Virus record (IMG/VR): IMGVR_UViG_3300020436_000048
Location: 1 to 30,942 of that record
Length of the DNA stretch: 30,942 bases
DNA from: a virus
Strand: one strand, 5' to 3'
The notes below the pieces were generated by a model. It had not been told where the DNA came from. It was given only the letters and a program-made list of their open reading frames with translations, and ran no database searches. Position 1 is the stretch's first letter, and every line of letters begins with the position of its first letter. The position numbers and the translations under genes are program-made. Shown here piece by piece: positions 16,754 through 23,208 of the stretch.

Positions 16754-17729
16754 ACCATACGGAAAAAATATAGATTTACATAAAAAGGATAATATAAGGC
16801 CTTCTAATAGTCAAATAAGTCCAAGAGAATTGTATAGAATTCAAATGGATAATCAAAAAAATGTTAAAAATAATACGCGTTATAATAATCAAAAAAGTGC
16901 AAATAGACTTCCTAGAGCTGAGGGCCAAACGACAACTCAATATAATGCAAGTAGTAATACAAGTCCTGCTTATAATGATTCATTTGGAACATTCTTAATA
17001 AGAAATTGCATAGCACAAACAAAAAGTAAAATAAGACCAGGAACGCATACGTCTATAGATGTAGCAAATCCTACTGGTCATTTAGGTAATTACTTATTGA
17101 GAAAAGGAGATGCTTTTTATATATATAACAGAAAGACTTTCCAATGTATTCGTTTAGTATGTGATGCGGATCAAACAGATGCAGCTACTTCCATAACTAT
17201 TACAAGTACAGTTTTCACCGTTAATGATAGTTTTATTTCAGGTAGTTATATAATTCCTGATTTTAGACTAATTACAGAGAGAGTATCTAATGCTCCAGAA
17301 TTTAAGCGTTTTGATCTAACTAATTCTGCATATAGGAGTTTAAATACATCACCCTTGACTTTAGTAGCTGGACAATCAGGCACACTAATTATACCTTTAA
17401 ACGTTACTATACTTTTTAATCACGGTGGAACAGGACATGATGAAATGACGGCAGCTGATATGTATGTTGGTTTATATGCTCCATCAATTGGTACAGCTCA
17501 GTATTGGGCTTCAATAGATAGATTTGCATTTAGAAGTAGAGATCCTTTATTATATCAACTTTCTCCTGGTATTTATGGTGCAGGAAGTTCTACTAATTTT
17601 CAATATATAGCTCAAAAAACAAGACTAACGCCTATAGGAAAAGATTTAAAACTATACACAACAGCAAATTTTACAAGTACAGGAAACACAATTACGGTTT
17701 TAATTTATTACAAACAAATAACAATATGA
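16746..17729 (+). CDS. Tail tip / fibre-like structural protein, unknown
   Basis: 327 aa. Not assigned to a family. The first 80 residues are polar, Asn/Gln-rich and probably disordered (RYNNQKSANRLPRAEG). The rest is beta-rich with many Thr/Ser/Gly (GTHTSIDVANPTGHLGNYLLRKGDAFYI is in this region) and ends in a strand-like TITVLIYYKQITI. Position between the hub-like gene and the lysis genes suits a tail-tip protein or receptor-binding protein. No coiled-coil trimerisation motif or collagen-like repeats are seen, so a receptor-binding role is only a guess. Confidence 0.6.
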   Translation: MAKPYGKNIDLHKKDNIRPSNSQISPRELYRIQMDNQKNVKNNTRYNNQKSANRLPRAEGQTTTQYNASSNTSPAYNDSFGTFLIRNCIAQTKSKIRPGTHTSIDVANPTGHLGNYLLRKGDAFYIYNRKTFQCIRLVCDADQTDAATSITITSTVFTVNDSFISGSYIIPDFRLITERVSNAPEFKRFDLTNSAYRSLNTSPLTLVAGQSGTLIIPLNVTILFNHGGTGHDEMTAADMYVGLYAPSIGTAQYWASIDRFAFRSRDPLLYQLSPGIYGAGSSTNFQYIAQKTRLTPIGKDLKLYTTANFTSTGNTITVLIYYKQITI

Positions 17730-17908
17730 TAGAAGATGTGTATAATAGAGCATGTTGTTTTTTAGGTGGAAATTTACTGACTATCAGCTTTGTACCTGTA
17801 GAAACATTATTACATACAATAGTGTTAGGATTTATTGGTGGATTAGTTGGTATGTTATCAAGAGACGTTTATAATTTTATAAAAAAAAGATTTGAGAAAA
17901 ATAAATAA
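17726..17908 (+). CDS. Small single-span membrane protein, lysis module
   Basis: 60 aa. One hydrophobic segment at about residues 28-45 (LLHTIVLGFIGGLVGML) with a GxxGG pattern, followed by a positively charged tail (FIKKRFEKNK), so the C-terminus is likely cytoplasmic. It starts in an ATGA overlap with the tail gene and its 3' end overlaps the amidase start by 17 bases. Candidate holin or pinholin-like accessory, or spanin-related; only the membrane topology and the context support this. Confidence 0.6.
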   Translation: MIEDVYNRACCFLGGNLLTISFVPVETLLHTIVLGFIGGLVGMLSRDVYNFIKKRFEKNK

Positions 17909-18413
17909 AATAATAGTACATTGTTCAGCTACTAGAGAAGGCCATGACGTAGATGCTAAGACAATTAGAGAATGGCATTTAAGAAGAGGTTGGAAAGATA
18001 TTGGTTATCACTATATTGTAAGACTAGATGGAACAATAGAGCCAGGTAGAATGATAAATATATCTGGAGCACATACAAAGGGGTATAATAGCGAATCAAT
18101 AGGTATTTGTTATATTGGCGGAGTAGAAGCAGAAAAGGTTAATAATAAGTGGGTTGCTAAAGATACAAGAACTCAAGCTCAAAAAGATAGTTTACTTATA
18201 TTGATCAAATTATTAAAGCTTATGTACAAAGATGCAACAATTCATGGTCATAGAGAATTTGCAAATAAAGCTTGTCCTAGTTTTGATGCATCTGAAGAAT
18301 ATAAAAATTTAAAATTAAAAAACAATGATGGAATTTATAATAACAAATTGGCTTGTATTATTAATTGCCTTTATGGCATTTTTAAAAGTTATAACAAACC
18401 TAACTCCAACTGA
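17892..18413 (+). CDS. N-acetylmuramoyl-L-alanine amidase (endolysin, T7-lysozyme type)
   Basis: Peptidoglycan amidase that releases progeny. About 135 residues match the Amidase_2/PGRP zinc fold: IIVHCSAT with H10, WHLRRGWKDIGYHYIV, GTIEPGR, GAHTKGYNSESIGIC, then HGHREFANKACPSFD. The three zinc ligands should be H10, H120 and C128, as in T7 lysozyme; Y39 and neighbours match the catalytic Tyr region. The start is TTG: an in-frame stop at 17880-17882 leaves no ATG before the domain. The last about 30 residues are not amidase-like and lie on DNA that also encodes a membrane protein in another frame (18325-18498). No signal peptide is seen, so it needs a holin. Confidence 0.92.
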   Translation: MRKINKIIVHCSATREGHDVDAKTIREWHLRRGWKDIGYHYIVRLDGTIEPGRMINISGAHTKGYNSESIGICYIGGVEAEKVNNKWVAKDTRTQAQKDSLLILIKLLKLMYKDATIHGHREFANKACPSFDASEEYKNLKLKNNDGIYNNKLACIINCLYGIFKSYNKPNSN

Positions 18414-18498
18414 AAAGGATAATAAGATCTTTGGTTGGTTAGACAACATTTTTAACGTGATCATTCCTAATTATAAAAAAGGAGGAGGAACACATTAA
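18325..18498 (+). CDS. Small membrane protein overlapping amidase 3' end (holin-like)
   Basis: 57 aa (ATG ATG start; 56 from the second). A hydrophobic segment at residues about 4-25 (FIITNWLVLLIAFMAFLKV) is followed by TNLTPTEKDNKIFGWLDNIF and a Gly-rich tail. Its first 89 bases overlap the amidase gene in a different frame. The TPTEKDNKI...LDNI pattern is, from memory, common in small Bacteroidota phage membrane proteins. It ends with a TAATG overlap to the next gene. Likely part of the lysis module as holin, antiholin or spanin-like component. Confidence 0.75.
   Translation: MMEFIITNWLVLLIAFMAFLKVITNLTPTEKDNKIFGWLDNIFNVIIPNYKKGGGTH
18481..18489 (+). promoter_or_regulatory. Strong Shine-Dalgarno before holin candidate
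   Basis: GGAGGAGGA lies 8 bases before the ATG at 18498. It is the only long purine match to anti-Shine-Dalgarno placed correctly before a start in this window; nearly all other starts have A/T-rich leaders. It also encodes the Gly-Gly-Gly of the preceding gene, so it may be partly coincidental. Confidence 0.5.
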
Positions 18499-18710
18499 TG
18501 AAAGATATTTTAAAAGGATTAGACATTACGTCTATTTTTAAAGATAAACGATTTGGTGATCTTAAAAGATGGTCAGCAAAAAGAACAATTGGTAGCGTGA
18601 TAGTTGCGTATGCAATTCAAGCTATGAACAACGAAATAACATGGGAGGGTGTAGTTTTGTGTTTTATAGGGGTTTTGCCCTTATGCTTATCAATGTTCGA
18701 ATCTAAATGA
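18498..18710 (+). CDS. Putative holin, two membrane segments
   Basis: 70 aa. A hydrophobic stretch around residues 31-43 (IGSVIVAYAIQAM) and a stronger one at 50-67 (GVVLCFIGVLPLCLSMF) give two potential spans; the N-terminal 28 residues are charged (FKDKRFGDLKRWSAKR). Small size, two spans and position beside the amidase fit a class II-like holin that releases the endolysin. It starts in TAATG overlap with the preceding membrane gene and ends in ATGA overlap with the phosphoesterase gene. No holin family was recognised by sequence, so the call rests on context. Confidence 0.55.
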   Translation: MKDILKGLDITSIFKDKRFGDLKRWSAKRTIGSVIVAYAIQAMNNEITWEGVVLCFIGVLPLCLSMFESK

Positions 18711-19456
18711 AATATAGACCAAGGTTAACAAAAAACGAATTTGATCTTATACAGGAATTTAGGAATAGACCTAACATTCTTGTAATAGGTGATACTCACA
18801 TTCCTTTTAATCATCCAGGATATTTAGATTTTTGTAGATCAGTTCAAGAAAAATATAGATGCAATACCGTTGTGCATATTGGCGATGAATGCGATAATGC
18901 AGCATTGAGCTATCATGAGAAAACACCAGAAGGACATTCTGCAGAGTCTGAAGCGGAGTTAGCTTTAAATGAATTACAAAAATGGTATAAAGCTTTTCCT
19001 GAAGTTAAGGTTTGTGTGGGAAATCATTCGGCATTACCTTATAGACAAGCTACTACAGCAGGAATCCCTAAAAGATTTTTAAAGACTTATGAGGAGGTTT
19101 GGCAAGCACCAAAAGGATGGAAATGGGAATTAGAATGGGTGATCAATGATTGCATATTTACTCATGGTACAGGAACTAATGGACAACAAGCTGCCATAAA
19201 ACGCGCGATATTAAATCAGCAATCAACTATTATAGGACATACACATTCGTTTGGCGGTGTTAATTATATTGCATCTAAAAACAATTTAATCTTCGGGCTA
19301 AATGTAGGTTGTGGAATAGACATAGATGCCTATGCATTTGCATACGGTAGAAACTATCCAAGAAGACCAACTTTAGGTTGTGGTGTAGTATTAGATAAAG
19401 GCCGTTGTGGTCTATTTATTCCTATGGATCTTGGTATAAAATATGTATACAAATAA
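18707..19456 (+). CDS. Calcineurin-like metallophosphoesterase
   Basis: 249 aa. Di-metal phosphoesterase motifs in order: GDTH (D29, H31), GDECDN (D60), GNH (N106, H107), a later FTHG, and GHTH near residue 180. These are the standard ligands and catalytic His of the calcineurin/MPE fold. Substrate unknown; phage members act on nucleotides, 3'-phosphate ends or cyclic nucleotides, and none can be singled out here. It is the last gene before an 88-base promoter-like gap, coupled to the holin candidate by an ATGA overlap. Cyclic-nucleotide signalling evasion is conceivable but unproven. Confidence 0.88.
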   Translation: MKYRPRLTKNEFDLIQEFRNRPNILVIGDTHIPFNHPGYLDFCRSVQEKYRCNTVVHIGDECDNAALSYHEKTPEGHSAESEAELALNELQKWYKAFPEVKVCVGNHSALPYRQATTAGIPKRFLKTYEEVWQAPKGWKWELEWVINDCIFTHGTGTNGQQAAIKRAILNQQSTIIGHTHSFGGVNYIASKNNLIFGLNVGCGIDIDAYAFAYGRNYPRRPTLGCGVVLDKGRCGLFIPMDLGIKYVYK

Positions 19457-19499
19457 AAAAAAAATAAAATTTTTTTAAAAAAATGTATTAGTTGTCAGA

Positions 19500-19515
19500 T
19501 TTTTTGTATATTAGC
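19500..19515 (+). promoter_or_regulatory. Candidate promoter before 19545 gene
   Basis: The 88-base gap is very A/T-rich. TATATTAGC (19507-19515) resembles the Bacteroidota -7 element TAnnTTTG and recurs exactly at 20416-20424 in the next gap. It is embedded in the 13-mer TTTTTTGTATATT (19500-19512), which also occurs before the portal gene. A TTG lies at about 19492, but only about 12 bases upstream, shorter than usual. The gap separates late genes from the next unit, so a promoter is expected here. Confidence 0.4.
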
Positions 19516-19544
19516 TTCATAATAACAATAAAAACTTTAAAATT

Positions 19545-20354
19545 ATGACAACTTTAATCACTGATAGAAATATCAAAATCACGAAATTAGAAATTGAATT
19601 ATTAAACAAAATAGTCAAAGCTATGTACGCAGGTCCTGATGGCGCCGTAACAGACTTTGTATTATGCTCATATAAAAATAAAAAAGCATCACCCTCAACA
19701 TTAAGCAAAACTTATCCGGAGTACGCTAAACTAACTAAATCAGAGCAAGGAGTAATGACATCATTAATAAAAAAGGGTTTAGTAGAAACATATAAATGGA
19801 TATATCATGCAAAATATGATATTACTACAGCAGCTATATATCCTACTATAAAAGGGGTACATGTTTCAATAGATTTTTTCAAACTTGTATTCGGAAACCA
19901 AACAACTGAATTTAGACAGCAATTCGGAGTAGATAACGATTTAGAGTATTTAGATGATTTGAGCAATTGGTTTGCACACTGCAGCCAAGATCTTGATGGA
20001 TTTACATGGACTTTTACACAATTAGATAAATCTATGGACGAAGTTTGTTTAAGTACAAACCCTGATAATGATCCTGAAAAAGATAAATTTGATCAAGATG
20101 TAGAAATACAAATAAATAAAGCTTTTGATGAAGTAGTAGAAGCTGAACAAAAAGATCTTAAAAATCAATCTAAAAGGACTTTCATGTGGAATGAAGAAAC
20201 TGCAATTGAATTCGCTGCTTTTTACGCTAATAAAAACAAATCCGAATTTGGCAAATTTCTTGGAAGTATTATTTGTGAGGGATTAACAAGCAAAAAATCT
20301 AAGATAGAAATCTTTAAAGCTAGATGGAACGATTTTTGTAATTCTAGTAAGTAA
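19545..20354 (+). CDS. Unknown protein, possible winged-helix regulator
   Basis: 269 aa. Not recognised. Residues about 12-85 are helical and read like a winged helix-turn-helix: ITKLEIELLNKIVKAM, then LSKTYPEYAKLTKSEQGVMTSLIKKGLVE, resembling the recognition-helix portion of MarR-type proteins. An acidic middle (NPDNDPEKDKFDQD) separates this from a C-terminal helical part (AIEFAAFYANKNKSEFGKFL). The gene stands alone between two promoter-like gaps and ends before a terminator-like hairpin, so it seems to be its own transcription unit, as expected for an early regulator. DNA binding is inference only. Confidence 0.6.
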   Translation: MTTLITDRNIKITKLEIELLNKIVKAMYAGPDGAVTDFVLCSYKNKKASPSTLSKTYPEYAKLTKSEQGVMTSLIKKGLVETYKWIYHAKYDITTAAIYPTIKGVHVSIDFFKLVFGNQTTEFRQQFGVDNDLEYLDDLSNWFAHCSQDLDGFTWTFTQLDKSMDEVCLSTNPDNDPEKDKFDQDVEIQINKAFDEVVEAEQKDLKNQSKRTFMWNEETAIEFAAFYANKNKSEFGKFLGSIICEGLTSKKSKIEIFKARWNDFCNSSK

Positions 20355-20360
20355 TTTTTT

Positions 20361-20397
20361 AAGGGGCCTTCTATAGGGGTAGGGGGCTCTTTTTTTT
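20361..20397 (+). terminator. Probable intrinsic terminator after 19545 gene
   Basis: AAGGGGCC (20361-20368) can pair with GGCTCTTT downstream with G-U wobbles, enclosing a loop in which CCTT can also pair with AGGG; the structure ends in an uninterrupted T tract (20390-20397). It begins seven bases after the stop codon. The stem is imperfect, so confidence is moderate; the G-rich island in otherwise A/T DNA and the T run are what stand out. Confidence 0.65.
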
Positions 20398-20415
20398 AAT
20401 TACAAAAATTTATTA

Positions 20416-20424
20416 TATATTAGC
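20416..20424 (+). promoter_or_regulatory. Candidate promoter -7 element for the modification operon
   Basis: TATATTAGC, identical to 19507-19515, lies just downstream of the terminator and just upstream of the long operon that runs to at least 25506. A -33 TTG is not evident. Recurrence of the same 9-mer in the only two intergenic gaps of this region is the main support. Confidence 0.4.
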
Positions 20425-20428
20425 AAAC

Positions 20429-20521
20429 ATGATCAAAACCATAAGTCGAGCTCCACTTATTAAAGTAGTGAACCGAGGGCGCAGAGTAAAGATCATAAAA
20501 CAACAAACAAAAATTATTTAG
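20429..20521 (+). CDS. Possible 30-aa basic peptide
   Basis: ATG at 20429 opens a 30-codon frame ending TAG at 20521, two bases before the next gene. The product is very basic, with RGRRVKIIKQQTK near the end, and has no acidic residue. The segment is more GC-rich than its surroundings (CGAGCTCC, CCGAGGGCGC). It begins 5 bases after a promoter-like 9-mer, so if transcribed from there it would be nearly leaderless. It may be a real micro-protein, a leader peptide or chance. Confidence 0.35.
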   Translation: MIKTISRAPLIKVVNRGRRVKIIKQQTKII

Positions 20522-20523
20522 AA

Positions 20524-20805
20524 ATGAGTACAATAACTGCAATTCTGCTTAAAAAGCATCCTATAAAAACCTCTAGACATGGAGGTAAATATATCAGAAC
20601 TATTTGGAATGATATTACAAACAATCAAAAAGTAACATTAGACGTTTACCCTGATCACTGGGCTTCGAAAAGATTTATGAAATATCTAACTCCTCAAACT
20701 ATATTATCGGGATTAGAATTAATAAATATAAAAGGCAAAAAATACATATCGGGATATTCGAAAACAATAACATATATGGGAATAAGACATGAAAAACATA
20801 ATTAA
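20524..20805 (+). CDS. Unknown 93-aa protein, first gene of modification operon
   Basis: 93 aa. No family recognised. Predicted mixed beta/alpha: TITAILLKKHPIKTS, GGKYIRTIWNDITNNQKVTLDVYP, then LELINIKGKKYISGYSKTITYMG; strand-rich with many Lys/Tyr, which would suit a small OB- or SH3-like nucleic-acid-binding fold. Its 3' end overlaps the next gene by 17 bases, so it is translationally linked to the operon. Function unknown. Confidence 0.65.
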   Translation: MSTITAILLKKHPIKTSRHGGKYIRTIWNDITNNQKVTLDVYPDHWASKRFMKYLTPQTILSGLELINIKGKKYISGYSKTITYMGIRHEKHN

Positions 20806-21082
20806 AGAAGCTCACGAAATAATACATGAAAGATCACAGGAAAAAGAAAGATCTTACGGCCCATTTTCAGAGGGAATGTGTAGAGCAGCTAAAATAGCAC
20901 AAGGTATAACTGGAAAAGATTTTACAGCAGAAGATGTATATGCATGCATGATAGCACTAAAACTATCTAGGCATTCGTATAATTATAAAAGAGATAATTT
21001 ATTAGATGCTATTGCATACATTGGCGCTTTAGATGATTTTATTAATAACTATAAAAAAAATAAAAATGGGACAAGTATTTAG
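20789..21082 (+). CDS. DUF6378-like phage protein
   Basis: 97 aa. All-helical, with the pattern ERSYGPFSEGMCRAAKIAQ, then FTAEDVYACMIALKLSRHSYN and DNLLDAIAYIGALDDFI. From memory this is the DUF6378 pattern, a small helical family widespread in phages that resembles half of an all-alpha NTP pyrophosphohydrolase (MazG-like) bundle. No metal-binding ExxE motif of MazG is complete here. It lies in the operon with nucleotide-metabolism genes, so a role in nucleotide handling is plausible. It overlaps its neighbours on both sides by 17 bases. Confidence 0.7.
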   Translation: MKNIIKEAHEIIHERSQEKERSYGPFSEGMCRAAKIAQGITGKDFTAEDVYACMIALKLSRHSYNYKRDNLLDAIAYIGALDDFINNYKKNKNGTSI

Positions 21083-21200
21083 ATTTTGCTGCAGATGTGT
21101 TAGAATGATGCTAATACAAGACGGTAAATGTTTGTGTTGCAAAAAAGATTTTTTAGTAAAAGGAGAAAAAGATAATAATTATAAAACAACAAAAATATGA
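21066..21200 (+). CDS. 44-aa zinc-ribbon protein
   Basis: Frame from ATG 21066 to TGA 21198-21200. The 44-aa product has two CxxC pairs: C8-C11 (CCRC) and C22-C25 (CLCC), 10 residues apart, followed by a Lys-rich tail. That is a minimal zinc-ribbon/rubredoxin-knuckle arrangement. It overlaps the DUF6378-like gene by 17 bases and the next gene by 4 (ATGA), so it is embedded in the operon's translational chain. Possibly a DNA/RNA- or protein-binding accessory to the modification enzymes. Confidence 0.7.
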   Translation: MGQVFRFCCRCVRMMLIQDGKCLCCKKDFLVKGEKDNNYKTTKI

Positions 21201-22189
21201 AAATAGGAATTATTGGGATAGTACAAAATCCCTCAAGGAGATTAACCTCTCACAATGCTGGTTGGACTTATGCATTAAGATCACAACTAAGAAATAAATA
21301 CAATACAGATGTAGATATTTTAACAGAGAAAGATGAATGGAATGACTATGACATTCTATATATTACAGAAGGTGTAAATTATAGACATAATGTTTGGAAT
21401 TTATTTGGTGGTGTTAGTCCTAAGTTAGTTGAAAGGATTAATAAACTTTTAGAATATAAACGTGGTGATCTATATTTTTACGGTGATCAAGCTCCTGATT
21501 ATATGAACTTAGTAAAAAGTAGAAATTTATTGTATTTTGAAGATCTTTTATTTCCTCCAATAAAAGCTGTAACAACAATTGTAGAAACTGATAATATAGT
21601 TATTGGAGATAGTCATGCAATATCTGTATATGAAGACGATTACAATATACAAAGACATGATGGACAAACTTTACATGGTGCTTTACGAAAAGGATTGCAC
21701 ACTTATTTAGATAAAGATAAAGTATATAATAAGGTTAGATTTTACTTTGGTAATATAGACGTAAGACATCATTTATGTAGATTATACCCTGACAAAGATC
21801 GTAGGATTCACGAAATAAAAGTTTTAGTTGGAGACTATCTTTATCAATGTGAAAAATTAATAAAAAATGGCAATTGCAAACAAATTGAAATAGTGTCATT
21901 ATTGCCTATAGAAAATGAAAGTAGAAAAATACCAAAGACTGGTTATTACGATGGCAAACCTTTTTGGGGATCACAAAATGATAGAATAGAAGCAATGACT
22001 ATTTTTAATGTTTACATGCACAAACAGTTGATTCTAAATAAATATATAAGTATAGTTTTGTGGGATAAATTTGAAAGCAGTATTGAATTAAATTTTAAAA
22101 ACATGGAACAAGGTCAAAGTGTACATTTAGCTCCACATAGTTATATGCACAATTTTATTAATGATAAAAAAAACACATTATGGGGATAA
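21197..22189 (+). CDS. SGNH-hydrolase-like two-domain protein, modification cluster
   Basis: 330 aa. Residues 1-130 look Rossmann-like: MKIGIIGIVQNPSRRLTSHN, then DYDILYITEGVNYR and YFYGDQ, reminiscent of GT-B or nucleotide-binding N-domains. From about 131 an SGNH/GDSL-type hydrolase pattern begins: IVIGDSH (S139, block I), a Gly in DGQTLHG (block II), FYFGNIDVR (N186, block III) and, near the end, SVHLAPHSY with H310 (block V; the usual Asp three residues before is not evident). Known SGNH enzymes hydrolyse or transfer acyl groups. It starts in ATGA overlap with the zinc-ribbon gene and overlaps the next gene by 10 bases. I infer a role in adding or trimming a group on a modified base; not shown. 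Confidence 0.6.
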   Translation: MKIGIIGIVQNPSRRLTSHNAGWTYALRSQLRNKYNTDVDILTEKDEWNDYDILYITEGVNYRHNVWNLFGGVSPKLVERINKLLEYKRGDLYFYGDQAPDYMNLVKSRNLLYFEDLLFPPIKAVTTIVETDNIVIGDSHAISVYEDDYNIQRHDGQTLHGALRKGLHTYLDKDKVYNKVRFYFGNIDVRHHLCRLYPDKDRRIHEIKVLVGDYLYQCEKLIKNGNCKQIEIVSLLPIENESRKIPKTGYYDGKPFWGSQNDRIEAMTIFNVYMHKQLILNKYISIVLWDKFESSIELNFKNMEQGQSVHLAPHSYMHNFINDKKNTLWG

Positions 22190-23208
22190 TTATAAATCAA
22201 GATATATTAGAGGCAATAGACGATTATCATGAAAAAAGTCTAAAAATGCAAAATTACCATTTTGATCATAAATTAGATAGTTTGACAAAATATGATGTAG
22301 ATGATGATTTAATTTATAATGTACCTATTTATGACATGTTAGATCGTAGATACGCTGCGTTTAGTAGCTTTTTAGAAGCTATTTATAAAACCTATGATGA
22401 TCCAAAGGGAAATGGAAAATACTTTGCTGAAGGCGCTTTAAATGCGAATCCTAAAACTATGATTTATTTATTTTACTTATTTAGATTATGCGGTTCTGGG
22501 ATTAATTACATTCCTAAAACAACAGACAATCCTTTTGGAACTCATGGATTTGGAAATTTTTGGATTGTAGATTTAGTTAAAGAAGGTGATTATGATCCAC
22601 AAGAATGGATGGATAAATTAAGAGAAATAAATAAACCATTTACTAATAACAAAGGTTATTTATTGCCACAGTTTAGTTATAAAAATCAGACAGGTGGTCA
22701 TTTGAAAAGATTTATTTTAGAAGAAAGTTTATTATTAGTCGACAAATTATATGAATTTTTACGAAAAAATAAACCTGTTCCAATTACACAAGCGGTAGAT
22801 TATATGAATATATATTTAAAAGAGAAAGGATTTAAAAAACAAAATTTCGTATTGTCAGCTACAATGGCTGATGTTGCTGAGTATTATCCTAGTTTAGTTG
22901 ATCCAAATTCTATGATCTATGCTGGAACTAATGCAAAAAAATGTATAAATCTTATATTTAAAAAAGATGGCAATTATCAAACTAATTTACAGTTTGAATC
23001 AGAATGCATACAGTTTTTAGCAGACAGATATAACTCAACACCATATTCTGTAGAAGATTCAAGACTTTGTGACGTAATAAGATACTTTAAAGAATACCAA
23101 TCAGATCATCACATAAAAAAAAATCACGGCATAATTATGAAAAATAATAGTATATTAAAAAGAAAGTGGGGATTAGAAACTTATAAAAAATTCGTATCAT
23201 GTATGTAA
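22180..23208 (+). CDS. aGPT-pyrophosphorylase-like (HhH DNA-glycosylase-fold) protein
   Basis: 342 aa, helical. A core LFYLFRLCGSGINYIP (R102, G105-G107) followed by DNPFGTHGFGNFWIVD resembles, from memory, the RxxGSG...HG pattern of the alpha-glutamyl/putrescinyl-thymine pyrophosphorylase (aGPT-Pplase) families, which derive from the HhH DNA-glycosylase fold and attach amines or amino acids to activated hydroxymethyl-pyrimidines in phage DNA. A C-terminal FVLSATMADVAEYYP, then DPNSMIYAGTNAKKCINLIF, would form the helical DNA-facing half. Neighbours (PLP enzyme, hydroxymethylase) fit that role. The family identity is a pattern impression, not a search result; an unrelated DNA-binding role is possible. 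Confidence 0.5.
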   Translation: MGIIINQDILEAIDDYHEKSLKMQNYHFDHKLDSLTKYDVDDDLIYNVPIYDMLDRRYAAFSSFLEAIYKTYDDPKGNGKYFAEGALNANPKTMIYLFYLFRLCGSGINYIPKTTDNPFGTHGFGNFWIVDLVKEGDYDPQEWMDKLREINKPFTNNKGYLLPQFSYKNQTGGHLKRFILEESLLLVDKLYEFLRKNKPVPITQAVDYMNIYLKEKGFKKQNFVLSATMADVAEYYPSLVDPNSMIYAGTNAKKCINLIFKKDGNYQTNLQFESECIQFLADRYNSTPYSVEDSRLCDVIRYFKEYQSDHHIKKNHGIIMKNNSILKRKWGLETYKKFVSCM

